Source: Syncephalastrum monosporum B8922 (taxonomy: Eukaryota; Mucoromycota; Mucoromycetes; Mucorales; Syncephalastraceae). From it: a stretch of DNA of 64,000 nucleotides. Of the stretch, positions 34,753 to 47,125 are shown one piece after another (the stretch's first letter is position 1; every line of letters begins with the position of its first letter). The stretch covers positions 310,001 to 374,000 of the forward strand of contig JNEN01001212.1 of the NCBI GenBank assembly GCA_000697355.1, in the 5' to 3' direction. Both the position numbers and the translations under genes were made by a program. Below the pieces are notes generated by a model. It was given only the letters and a program-made list of their open reading frames with translations, made no database searches and had not been told where the DNA came from.

Positions 34753-37174
34753 TGTGGAGGGTGGAGATATAAGACTGCATGAAACCAGCCGATGACTCCC
34801 TTTATATACCACGATGCCCATGTCGCAAGTATGGTTTCAAGCGGAGCTCAATCTCTCCAAAGATCCAATCCAGTGGTAATGCCCGCTGTCTCGGGATATG
34901 TGGCAACGCGTACGCCTTTTATTTTAGCCTTGATGAGTAAATTTATTCAAAACTGGCAAATCTGACATAGTTCAACGTAGCCGCCACTTCTTTGCTATTG
35001 CACGCGCGTATCTTTGGCCAAGTGTGCCAGCCTTTTCCTTTTTCTTTGAAACGCCCGCAGTCTCTTGTCACACGCGTTTTGCCACAATAGTTATCTTTCT
35101 TGGACAAAACGTCAATGAAGGGCAAAATGCTTCACGTTGATAAGAGAAGGCATCGCTTCCACTTCATTCTGCCTATCCCGACTTTTGACCTGTGGTCGTC
35201 ATCCTGTCCACGATGTATTTGAGCTCGGTTTATTCTTGTTGCGTCAATGTTAGTAGTGTATCCGTTGTTTGTCGTCGTGATTGTACGATTTGTTGGGGTT
35301 GCATATGCCCGCTGACGTCTACTCGTCTGCTCCGTTGGACCGGGACAGCTGCTTTGATTAGATTCGGCGTCAACTTCTCATCTGCCGACATACTCCTTTT
35401 CTCGTATGCGGCCTGTTACACTATCGTGACCATGCTCCACAGTTCTCGGCCTGTACATCATCCTTCGACTGCCAATGACCTATGCTAAAGAACGTGTCTG
35501 CCAGCTCCGCACAGCTGCATTGCCTTTTCTGCTGGCTGTACCGGTCCACATGTCTTCGCCGTCTACGAACTTTTGTATGCTCGATAGCGTTTGCGACCTT
35601 GATGATCTATTACGCATGATGTCCTTCTTTAGGTGGCATGTCCAGTAGCCCCAAATCGAAAATACCACGCTGTGGTTGTAAGAGCTGTGATGGGTCGCTA
35701 TAATTCACTTTCCATTTACTTTTTTATGGCGATATTATCAGTACTTCTGTCTGGCAGACTTGTCCTTTGCTCTGTCGAACGATACGCGTCGGTTACTAGA
35801 AGGAACAGTGTACTTTTGGGACCTGGATATGCCGTGCATCACAGAAGTCTTACCTGCAACTATATAACTATGGGTGAGTCCTCAGTTCGCTTGGAGGTAC
35901 ACGGAGCCTAATATGAACGTTCGCAGTCTATGGTATCACTAGGAACTTGACTTTCTCAAGTGCGGTAGAGAAACGTAAGCGTAGCGTAACAATCATTGGG
36001 GACGGCAAATGGTCTGGTTCCCTACGTGCTGAGCGCGGCGCAACATGATAAGCTCAGGCTAGCTAATTCATGCCTGGTGGCCAGATATAAGGTTATCTTG
36101 AGTTATGTATCAACTTTGCCAAAGGATATATCAACCGTCCTGCCGAACCACCAAGCTAATGGAACCGACGTTCATGTCGACAATGGCTGCACTGCATTGA
36201 TAGATCTCGGACCTCTGCCCTGCCAAGCCGTGGGTCTCCATTAATATAAGGCACTATTAAAGCTGAAGTGTCTCGCTTGTTATCGGGCCGCGCTCCGCTC
36301 GCGGACCTCGACCAACAGAAACGATCAGCACTAGAACAGAAGATCGATATTAATGGAAACATGCAAGGTATTCAGTACCTTAGTATAATTGCCAGTAGTG
36401 TATACCGGAGGAAGTCATTGAACCGTTCACTTGCCAAAAAGCAAGCAATTAGCGAAGTAGAGAATGAATACATTTCTTACGACTTATAATAATCAGTTAG
36501 TTCGACTGACCATCCTGGAGTAATACGTGCATGATTACAGAAAATTACGATCGAAGATATCACACACCGTGTATTGTCGGATATATCGCACTGTTCTCTT
36601 CTGCCAGCACAGCTTCTTCATTTATTTCGCCTACTCTGTTACCTCATCAGTCTCATGTGGTTTTCCTTTGGTCTTTCGATGAAGCGATCAATAGATTTAA
36701 TAATCTGCTTGGCTGTTTCCTGCAGCTACAGACCTGGATATGAAATTTGATTGCCACATCAATAACGACGTTTATCAAAAAAAACTCCCATTCTCATGTG
36801 TCTTAGCTTTACTATATGATGCTCTGACATCTTTTTCCTGATTGAGAACAACGCAAAGATAAGCCTTAATGTCACACGATGTCTACAATATATTAACATA
36901 ATCGCTGCTACCGAGCTATATATCAAGAAGGTATATTTCTGACATCAGACCAACAGCATACACGACCTAATCCAAGCGTGATGGAATCCACTCGCAGGCC
37001 GTATTGGAGCAAAGAATATTTCACAGAAGTACTTCTAGCTCTGTAGGTTGCATGGCTTATTATGGTATTGAATACTAGAGTTATTTATTATCATTACTCA
37101 AGTGCTAGGATATATGGTTTCATTGCTTTCGCGTAAGCGGTATCAAGGTTCGGATTTTCGTCGGTTTGTGTTGA
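34753..37174. other. 2.4-kb gene-poor region
   Basis: Only short frames under about 100 codons on both strands, none with recognisable motifs or splice partners that I could join. No terminal repeats or transposase fragments were seen. It may hold a decayed element or long regulatory sequence. Confidence 0.5.
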
Positions 37175-38519
37175 TTAAGTGTGGTTGAAGGGCGTGCACG
37201 TTGCATTGTCGGTCCATTCTGTAGTCCTAGTGAGTATGTTGTGGTGCCAGATGTTTCCTGTACCAACCTCTTTGTCTTGAAACACTCTCTTAGAAGCCGG
37301 CTGGGGCTTTACTTCGGCCTCCTTTGCTTTTCCGTCAGAGGGTGCTTTAGGCTGCATAGCATTGGCATCAGCGAATGGCTTCTTTGAAGCTTGCAACGGT
37401 GCTGTTGAAGGTTTTGATGGCTTCTTCAATGGTTCGCTTTGTTCCTGAGTTTCTCTTCTTTCATTATTATCTCGTCCTGGCGATTTCAGTGGCACGGTTG
37501 TTTCTCCTTCACAAGGAAGAGGCGTTGTAGGAATGGGTTGGTTTTCATCGGTTGTAGTAGTGATATGTGACTTGGTCTTGTTGAGACGTGGGTAGGGGCT
37601 GAGAGGGCGGTGCCGGCGTCTGTGTAAAACGACGTACATCTTGCGATCCTATACAGATCATCAGTATGAGTAAGGGAAAATGAGGTATGGGTGTGCGCTT
37701 GCCTTTTGTATGTAGTTGTCCTGATCCTGCTCAGGGATTTTCTTGTGTGCTTCCTTAGAAGATTCTTTTTGCTGTGGCGTATCATTTTCAGAGACCGTGG
37801 GGCGCTCTTCTTCGACTGCTGCGTGGGGAAGTTGGACGTGCTGCGGTTTCTGCTGCTCTCTGACAACTGGCTCTTGTTGCTTCTGTTGAGCATCCAGCTT
37901 GGGTTGGATGGTCTGCGAGCTAGAAAGAGTGGAGGAATCCAAGGGCTTTGGCTCGTGTGGCGCAGGTTGTGTGGACTGTGATTTGTCGCTACGGAATCGC
38001 TTCTTTGGCCTGTAGAGTCTAGGATAGGGGTTGGGAGGCAGCCACGCGTGCCTGTTGGGTGTGGGATGGACATGGCGTTCCTACAATACTGTCAGACATA
38101 TCAAAAGGAAAGATATACTTTGGGACATTTACGTCTTTGATATGTCGCTTTCGCTTGGTGGACTGTACTTTGAATGTGCGCAACGCTTGTTTCAATCGTC
38201 TGATTTTTCTTTCCACGAGCTCATTTTCAGACTCGCGCTGCTCTTCGTATTCGTATGATTCCTTGAACAAAAACCTGTGCAATGGCGAGTAGCAGCCTAA
38301 TTAAACGGTAAGCATTTTGATCGAGTGTTAATTGTGCAGTGATTACCTGACTAAATAAAAGATGTTATTAAAAGGGCAACATTTTTAATAATTGTCAGCA
38401 AGTACCTTAGAAAGTGCCATCCTCAGCGGCACAGCACGGAGTCGCTTGTACTCATTCATGATGCGACTAGGCTTTGTCAAGCAGCCATCGAGGAAATCAG
38501 AGTCGCGTGCAGGACGCAT
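37175..38519 (-). CDS. 364-aa disordered Lys/Pro/Gln-rich protein of unknown function
   Basis: Exons on the minus strand: 38519-38406, 38261-38133, 38080-37703 and 37648-37175, all phase 0. The N-terminal block (MRPARDSDFLDGCLTKPSRI) looks folded. Exon 2 is a charged coiled coil (ESENELVERKIRRLKQALRT). Exons 3 and 4 are disordered and rich in Q, E, P, K and T. Each of them begins with a basic stretch leading to PYPRL (PNPYPRLYRPKKR and LSPYPRLNKTK), an internal repeat. Intron 3 begins with GCAAGC after AAG, a GC-AG intron. Exon 2 could alternatively begin further upstream through a 4-nt microexon. A nuclear role is possible from the basic blocks but unproven. Confidence 0.65.
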
Positions 38520-39036
38520 CTTGACTGAGATTCCAGGAGAGTGAAAGAGGAAAAGTGGTCTGCCGCTCAAGGCATGATTGCTGCGTAACGAAATGAAACA
38601 CCGCTCACCTCACGTCCCTTGAGCTGGGTGCGAAAATGTGCAAAAATATAAACGCGCCAGACGCGTTTAGGTCGCACCTCTCTACTGTAAAAATATACAT
38701 GCAGGATGGTACCGGATGGTCTATATTCAAACAGGCCGATACTGTAGCACAGACAAATCATCTCTATTTAGCAATAATCTACTGTGACCTTGATTGACGA
38801 ATGTAAGACTTGCGTTGATCTCGCTTATCTTCGATATATACCTCCGTGCGAGTAGCGTAATATATGTTCTATATTCAACCGCTGATCCACATGTATTGAA
38901 GTACCGGACCTTGTCCCGCTCAAAAGATGCGAACCACGAGATAAGATCGTTCATAATACACTTTATTGTATGTGGATATGTCTGGTGTAGGACAAATATG
39001 TAGAATGCAAGGTAAAATAGTCTTGATGAGATGAAT
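38520..39036. other. Intergenic space
   Basis: Promoter side of the disordered-protein gene and 3' UTR side of pyruvate kinase. No gene. Confidence 0.55.
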
Positions 39037-41244
39037 TTAGGGGGTGAAGAGGACGCGCAGCGTGTTGGTGTGGCCAAGACTATGAGGAAAAAAAAGTCGC
39101 AATTAGCAAGTCTGAAAACAGCTTATTCCATTATAGAAACTTACCCGCCCTTCCAGCCTTGAACAGCAACGACGGGCTGGCCGTGCTTGAGGAGACCATA
39201 CTTGATAGCCTGCTCCATACCCCACATGAGACGGGCATCAACATCCTCCTGCCACGGGGCATACTCGGCGGGGCTCATATGTGCCTTGTCGGCGGAGAGA
39301 AGATGGGACGAGACGGCGTGCGACGAGGGCTTGGGATACAGGACGGGGAAGCAACCGCGATACAGATGGACCTGGCGGGCGGTCTGGGGGTTGCGAGTAA
39401 CAACAATAATGGGAGCGTGGGGGCGGTACTTCGAAACGAGACGAGCAGTGTTGCCCGAGGTAGAGAGGACAATGATGGCACCGGCGCTCTGCTCATGAGC
39501 AGCACTGACGGCAGCACAGGCGACAGTCTCGGTGGTCTCGGTGGGGAGGGCGGTCAGCGAGCGCAGCTCGTTGAAGACGGCCGGGTAGCAGAGCACAGAC
39601 TCGGCGAGGGTGCAGATATCGTGCATGGTGCGGACCGCATCGATGGGGTAGGCACCCTTGGCAGTCTCACCTGACAACATAACACAGTCAGCACCGTCCA
39701 GGACGGCATTGGCAACATCAGAGACCTCAGCACGCGTGGGGCGAGGGTTATACTATCGATTGAATGAGGAGGGTGCCACAGAACTTAAGGCGAACATGAA
39801 CTTACAGTCATAGATTCCAGCATCTGGGTAGCGCTATAGAGAAGGAGCAGACAATGAACATCCCATACGCGACTTGAATTCACTCCTGTTAAGACTTACC
39901 AGATGACGGGCTTGCCAGCCAAGTTGCACTTGGTGATCATCATCTTCTGGGCAATAAATACACGCTCAAGAGGGATCTCGATACCCATGTCCTAACAATG
40001 TCGTAAGTATCCCTGAACCAAACTGAGAATGTACAAAATCACTTACGCCACGGGCCACCATGACACCATCAGTCTCCTTCAAGATGTCATCAAAGTTCTG
40101 GACACCCTGGTGGTTCTCAATCTTGGAGATGATCTTGATGTGGCGACCATCCTCACCGAGAACATCACGGATATCCTTGACGTCCTGGCCACGACGGACA
40201 AAAGAAGCAAAGACCATGTCGACCTTGTTCTTGACACCAAATCGGAGATCGGCCTTGTCCTTCTCGGAGAGGGCGGGCAGATCGACATCGGTACCGGGCA
40301 AGTTGACACCCTTGCGGGAGCAGAGTTTACCGTTGTTGCGCGCACGGACACGGAGGCTATCACCGTTGATCTCAAGCACGTCGAAGGACAGGACACCGTC
40401 ATCGACGAAGATCATTTTGCCGGGCTTGATGACCTTGGGCAGGTTCTTGTAGTCGATGTACATGACCTCGCCGTCGCAGGCATCGATGTATTTGTCGTCG
40501 GTGCTGAAAGTCATCTCATGACCAGCAGAGATGGGAATCTATAATAGACATTTATGTGAATAAAGGCAGAAAAGATAATGGACCTGTGAGACATACCTCG
40601 ACGCCGTCCTTCATGTTACCGGTACGGATCTCAGGACCCTTGTTGTCCAAGGCAATGGCGACGGGACGGCCAGGATACACTGGAGACAGAAAATGAGCAT
40701 TCAAGTATGTTACGTTTGTCCAGTCGACTTACGCTCAGCGCTCTTGCGGGTGTTGTCGATAACAGATTGATGGTACTACACATATACCCGGGAAAAAGAA
40801 CGGTCAGATTCCAGGATTCGTATTGGACGCCGTCGGTATCATTGCTTTATCTTTCTTTCTTTTTTTTTTTTTTTTGCCGTATGTGCAAAAGCCCCCAAAT
40901 TTTTTTTTTGGGCTGATCCCCAAAGATTCCCGTACTTTTCCCGACATTACCCACACAAGAGCGCCTTAGTGCTCAACATACCTCATAAGAACCGTGCGAG
41001 AAGTTCATACGAACGACGTTGAGACCCGCGTTACGGAGCTGGGTGATCATCTCGACGCTGTTGGTGTTGGGACCTAGTCGCGCACCGCCCGGTCAGTAAC
41101 CGTACGCCTCTCGTTCCTGTTTATGCCCTTACCAATGGTACCGATGATGCTCGACTTGCGACCAGCGGTAGGCTCAACATCGACGTTCATCTGCGACACC
41201 CACTGCAGCGGGGAGGAGGTGGAAGGAGTCACGACGGGTGCCAT
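39037..41244 (-). CDS. PYK1: Pyruvate kinase
   Basis: Final glycolytic step, phosphoenolpyruvate plus ADP to pyruvate plus ATP, cytosolic. Nine exons on the minus strand: 41244-41133, 41073-40982, 40775-40733, 40679-40597, 40538-40047, 39991-39900, 39833-39806, 39752-39145 and 39079-39037, 530 aa. Motifs: [71 protein letters not shown] then [10 protein letters not shown], and the C-terminal [12 protein letters not shown]. Exons 3 (43 nt) and 7 (28 nt) are very small. Phases close throughout. The long intron 40776-40981 holds poly(T) runs. Confidence 0.98.
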
Positions 41245-42002
41245 TTCTTATTGTGAATAAAAAGAGAAGGGGGATGTAGAAAAAAAAAAGGTAAACGGAT
41301 CCTGCCACATATTTATACAAGGCGGGCTTGGACCTGGATAAAAAAATGTCGCGGTTTCATTTTTAGCCATGGCAGACCCCTTCCCATTATTTTTTTATAC
41401 CCTCCATATATCACGCGCTCACGCGCCTTTCCCTTTTGTTTTTTCACTATCACGCTTTTGTAAGCCTGTCTCTTTGATCGAAAGACTTGTATGATTCGTC
41501 CGGAGCACCGCATCTTTTTATATGACACTTTGACGCGCGGCAAATCATCACACGTTTTTGCATCTCATCTGCTCAGTTGATAGTATCTCGTCCAATCGTA
41601 CATCCGCCTTCTATCTGCCACCAATAGGACCGCAGGCCGAATCTCCGATCCATTTCACACCACCCATTTTTGCTTTCTGCTGGTCTTGAGCGGACCTTCT
41701 TATTGCCAAACCATACACGCGTGTCCATGCATTGGGTTTAATACAGTAAAAGCAAAAGAAAAACAATCGGGGATGTGAGTTGAAGGGTATCACTAATTAC
41801 AAAGAGGATGAGGATGTGGGGAATGACCACGAGCTTAAGGTTGCATGACGTGTTTTTGCTTCGTTTCGTCTTTTTCTGTTGTGTTGCCTGATCGTTGCAT
41901 GGTGGTAGAATAAACACTTTGGCTGTTTGGGGGGGGGGGATTGCACGTGGACAGGAGTATTTGCATTGACTTGCCGCTCATTTTTCTTGGTGCACAATGT
42001 AC
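41245..42002. other. Pyruvate kinase upstream region
   Basis: Promoter of pyruvate kinase and 3' flank of the CM1 gene. Contains a G run (41930-41939) and AT-rich sequence. No gene. Confidence 0.55.
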
Positions 42003-45000
42003 CTAGCGACTGTAGTCGAGATCGTCCATGGCCTGTCGCAGCAATACGGTCTCCATGACTGCTTTGCGCTCTTTGGTGCTCTGTCGTACCATAGATCATC
42101 GTTGATAAGGTTTTAATGCGCAATGCGAAAGATAAAGTAGATAATTTTCTCCACACTTTACCTCCAGTTTCTCGATAAGACGCGTTACGGTCGTGGTTCG
42201 CTTCGCAACTTGATCTTGAAGTTCGCTGTTGAGGAGTTCTAGCTCCTTTGCACGCTCTTCCCAACTGCACAACGCACGATTACGGTCATCCAGCTCAGTT
42301 TGGAGCTCGTCGTTTAATTTTGTCAGAAGCTTACTCTGGTCGGATTGACCACCCTAGCATTCTAATTGTCAGCGTCGTCGTTCCGTTTGTCTTTGCTTTC
42401 CTTTGTTTTTACCTCAACCGAGTGTTGCATCTCCCTGACCAGATCATTCAGCAGCTTGATCCGCTGGATGGCATTATTGAGCTTTTGTTGCAAATCCCGC
42501 TTGGCTTCCCGGAGATCGTTGATCACCTCGTTGGCGCGTCGCCGGTCTTTTTTGAGCTGCGCCTCGGTCTCTTTGAGGCGGTTCTCTAGCTCGGCTATCT
42601 TGTGGCTCCATTCTTCCTCGACTTCGAGCAGCTGCTTCGCCTGTATTTCTTTCATGTTGGCCAAGTCCTCCTCGTACGCCTGCATGGTATACTGAAGCCC
42701 TGTGTTGCGTTGCTTGTACTGGCCTTCCAGGGTCTGCAGCGTGCTATCCTTTTCGCGCAAGATATTGCTCAACTCCACAAGCCGCTCTTCCAGATCGCGG
42801 ATCTCTTCCTGATAAATGGCCTTTTCACGTTCCGCTGCATCCGTGTGGGCTTCAAAATGTCCTTCCAGCGCGGCAATACGCACATCACGTTCGCGGAGGG
42901 TCTGCTCTTGCATCTGCATGCTTTTCTCCATCTCTTGAAACTCGCGCTCGTACATCTGTTTTGCCTCCTTGGCTGCCTGGACTGTCTTTTTGAGGCTCTG
43001 CTCCAGCCGGTGGATCTTTTCATCACGTTCGTGAATCGTGTCCTCGAATTGACTGAATCGCTCCTCCAAGGTCGCGATATCACTCTCGTGGTTTTCGGCA
43101 CCTTCCATGTGTAACTCGAGTTTTTGGATGTGCTTGCTCTGGGCATGGACCTTCAGCTGAAGTCGCTCGAGTTCCTCCACTGTATTCGACCCGCCCATGT
43201 CGTCCAACTTCTGTTCCAATAGCTCTTTTTCCCGTTCCAGTTTCTCGGCTCGGTTTACGATCTGGAAGCAGACTTTGTCAAACAAATGGAACATACACGG
43301 ATATAAAATGCTTTTACCTTAACGACTTGATTCTCCAATGCCTCAAACTCCTCCTCTTTGTTCAGCAGATCATTTCGCAGACGCTGGATCTCTTCTTGGT
43401 GGAGTTCGCGTTCCTGCATCTGCCGCTGGAGTTTCTCATGGAGTCTGTCGAGACGATCTTCCTTACTCGACCGTCCACTCATACGTTCAATTTCTTGGCG
43501 CAGGTGCTGACACTCGCCTGTCTTGCTCTTGAGTTGCATGCGTGTCTCGTGCAGTGTGGCCGTTACTGCGTCGAGTTCTTTCTCCTTGGAAAGAAGCTGG
43601 GACATTGTTTCGGCGTTCCGCTCTCGTGCCGTTGCGAGTTCCTGAATTCCAGTATAAGGTACAGGTGGCTCACTACAGCTGCTAAAGACCTACCTCTCTG
43701 ATTTCATTGTTCGTACGGGCAAGTTCATCACGATTTGTCAGTATCGTCTTTACATAATGATCGCTGCCCGTGTCAAAGGTCCCTCCACTCGCCCTGAAAC
43801 CATTGCGCTCGTCACGCAGGCTTTGGATCGTCTGGTTTTGTCGTTCGATCTTTTGATGGGCTTGTCTGAGCTCGCGGCGGCAGGCTTCCAGATCGTAATT
43901 GGTTCCGTTGCTACGATAATTCCAGTGATCTGGATCCGGGTCATCACTATGACGTCCACTGCTATTGCTATTGCTCCGGCTGACACGTAGCGCCTCCATC
44001 AAGGGGCTTGAGTTTCGGGAGGATCTGGCAGACGCACGCAGTTTACTGTTATCCGCACTAAGTTCGTTAATGAGTTTCTGAAGTCGCTCATTTTCGTCGC
44101 GAAATTGGGCTGACTCGAGACGAGCCGCGTGGTATTCGTCTTCCTCCTCGGGTGACACATGCGATTTCGTGCAGGTCTGCTGATTACGCTGAAGGATACT
44201 CATAGCTTTGTGTGAATCGAGCAGCATCTTTTTGTATCTCTGGAGTTCTCTCGACAGCGTGGAGACTTGGACTTTGTAATTGACATTCTATGTTTTCGTT
44301 TTGGATATCAGTATGGAACAAGACTCGAAAACGGGAGCCGGGTATACCTCTTTTAGGGCCTGATCGACATGCTCTGGCGCAACCTCATTCAGTCGTTTCT
44401 CCAAATAGTAAATTTTCAGCTTCAGACCGAAACACTCCTTGTTCAGTGCATCAATGGTCTGTCAGTCAGGGTGAAATAATAACAGACAAAGAAAGAAGAA
44501 AGTGATTAACAGAGCAAAGGAGCAAAGGCACACACACACACACACTTGGGTGACTGTAAGGTCTCAAGAAACACACACCTTTTCCTGCTCTTTCAAGGTG
44601 AAGTTGGTTGACTTCTCTTTCTGGGCATTGTCTTGTTTGGGCTTGACATGATGCTTGCCTCGGTTCTTGTCCAAGACACCCAGATCCGATACGTTTGCCT
44701 CAGCGAACGAGGACAATTCCGACTGAAATTCAAAGCGGCTCTCCTGCTCACCCAGACCCAGGAAGCTTGTATCAAGATGGTTATCATTGTTGTTGTTGTT
44801 GTTGTTGTTGTTGTAGGTGGTAGTGGTAGTCGTGGGGGTGTGCTTGCTTTTGTTTTGATCACCGTTTGTTGTCGCACTTTTCACTAGTTTTGGGGATGCG
44901 TTTGTGGCAGCCAGCGTAGGCAGACCAGCAGGCTCAGAAATAGCGTTTCCATGGTCGTATTCGGGCTCGTCGTCGTCGAATGGCAGCGGGGATGAGATCG

Positions 45001-45175
45001 GTTGGAAGGAAGGGGAGGGCGAATGGTCGACAAAGTTGTAGGAGCTTTCCAGAAATGAGATCTGCGTCAGGGACGGCTCAGACGAAAAGTGGGGATCGCT
45101 TATGCCGTCATTAAACGAGGCTGTTGACTGGAGAGGTGGTGTCGTAGTCGGGTCATGGTGCTCAGGGTTTCTCAT
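42003..45175 (-). CDS. Centrosomin-motif (CM1) coiled-coil protein, Mto1/Pcp1-like
   Basis: CM1 proteins recruit and activate gamma-tubulin complexes at microtubule-organising centres. Exons on the minus strand: 45175-44579, 44458-44348, 44287-43694, 43641-43318, 43261-42413, 42353-42162 and 42080-42003, 914 aa. The N-terminal 190 residues are disordered, with an Asn run encoded by the GTT repeat. CM1 follows at about 193-250: TNFTLKEQEKTIDALNKE, FGLKLKIYYLEKRL, then VSTLSRELQRYKKMLLD. The rest is almost unbroken coiled coil (for example LEERLVELSNILREKD). The C-terminus ends AMDDLDYSR without a PACT domain that I recognise. An in-frame ATG at 45268 would add a hydrophobic leader; the Met at 45175 is preferred. 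Confidence 0.88.
44787..44813. repeat. GTT trinucleotide repeat, coding
   Basis: About nine GTT units on the + strand encode a polyasparagine run on the minus strand, in the disordered N-terminus of the CM1 protein. Confidence 0.9.
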
Positions 45176-47125
45176 GAGCACGCGGATTTTACACCGTAAT
45201 GAGGAAGAGGAAAGTGGATAGAGAAAGATATAGAATAAGAAAGGGAAAATGAATAATAATAACAACAATAATTATGAAGTGTAGTGATGCTCAGGTGGAA
45301 TTGCCTGAGCAGCAATCACGCCAGCAAAAATGAAATTCGATGATAAACGACTCAAATTTTGTGGATCCGTATAGACTTATACAATAAAATAGGAGAAAAC
45401 CAAAGTAAGGTTCACGTCTATTCTTCATCACATCATACGATGAGCTCACACTATTCCCGTGAACAATCTGATCGGCAGCAGGCGGCTTCATGTCATCTTG
45501 CTCTGAGGGTCGCTGTGCATAACATAACAACTCCAACCCCTTCATATGTCCGCGCACTTGCCCTTCTCGTATTTACAATAGACGTACAATTCGCGTGTGC
45601 AGCCCACTCAGCTCCTTTTGTTTATCAATTTATATTTCTGTATAAATGTAGTGGTACCATGCATCCACGCGTTTGACGCATTGTCAAAGGATGAAACATG
45701 AACAGAGTTTACTGGCCAGTACCGCGACTGGGGTTGATTTTTGAAACAAAGTATGATGGGCGGGGGTGCAAAACACATTCGCAAAAGACAATGATTCATG
45801 CTACCGCTTTATTTGATATTGTAATCATGTATGGTAACCATTGACTCGCGTTGAAACAGATAAGGATATCCGACCACTTACGGAATAACAACGATCGATT
45901 TGTCGCACATAGTTATTTATCGAACGGTGGTATTCTTTGACCCATGACTGGAAGGGAAACCGTTGTATTACGCATCACACCGACAAACGAGCAATATCTT
46001 TCGTACTATCATCATCAAAGAAAGTATGTCGAGTTATCTGTGCTTCGGCCCCGAGACTGTGACACCTCAGAAGTATAGATAAACTTTTACTCGTAGTAAT
46101 GGCAGCACTGTTCCCTTTCGTTTTGCTTTTTTCGCCTTTTTTTTTTTTTTGTATTCGCGATTGGCTTGGCGACCGGTTCTTCGTTTTCTCAACCCAGCGT
46201 CGATTGCAGGGGCGCAATGCATAAAACCAAATTTTTAATCTCAAATGCGAACGTTTTTTTAAGGTCTGCTCTCATGTCCCAATACAATTCAGGGAGCAGA
46301 TCTGGCACCATACCTTTGCTTTGTCAAGAAAGATACTAATCCGTCACTGTCAAAAAAAGCGTGCATTTCTTTCATTGCACACAAAAGTTTCATACGTTGG
46401 GCTTATCGCGTAAACAAAATGTTAGGATGAGCGACATGAGATCTCGAGACCTTCATAACGTTCTCATATACGACTATCAATATTGTCTTATACAGGATTT
46501 TGAGTACATCTTTTCTTTTCAAACAGGAACAATAATCAGCGCACACATGCCATAGGTACGACCTAAGGATGAGTCCCATGACCAGCTTTAGCTCACCGGC
46601 GTCATCAGCTGGGGGTGGGTTGAGGTAAACAGGACACCAATGGTATACAGCCACCATTGTGGTGGGAGCTGCAAAAAAAATGTCCAGGGAACATACAAAA
46701 ATGGATGGTGTTGAAATGGATGTGGGAACACGCGTGGCCTCATCGTTTAGAGAGAGAAAAAAGAAAAGAGCCCCTTTATCATCTCATAGTGGCTGCAGGT
46801 GTCCTGCGAAAAAAGAAATTTGAGCCTTATCACGCACATATTCACATCACATAACGCGCACCGCCCCACTAAAGATTGCCGTATTTGAATCCTCCCCCTC
46901 CTTTTCGTGCTGCTATCGACCTCGGCAGGACGGCGTTGTTGGGGCTAGCTGATTATGGCCCTGTCACACCAAGTACAAAGAATCGACATTCGAGCTCTGT
47001 TGTACTTTATCATCGCAGTGTTATAAGTCTTCGATAACTTTTTTTTTTATTTTCCCATTGGAGTCTTTCTTCTCTCTCTTTTTTTTTCTCTTCTTTTCCT
47101 TACCTTTTCTTTTCTGCACTAAATC
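45176..47125. other. Divergent intergenic region
   Basis: About 2 kb between the CM1 gene (-) and the bHLH gene (+). A CT-rich tract at about 47040-47115 immediately precedes the bHLH start. Only short, unconvincing frames. Confidence 0.55.

Noticed and set aside
34753..37174. Transposon remnant
   Set aside because: No terminal repeats, target duplications or transposase/reverse-transcriptase motifs could be seen by eye.
40029..40544. 171-codon + strand frame
   Set aside because: Antisense to a pyruvate kinase exon; no domain.
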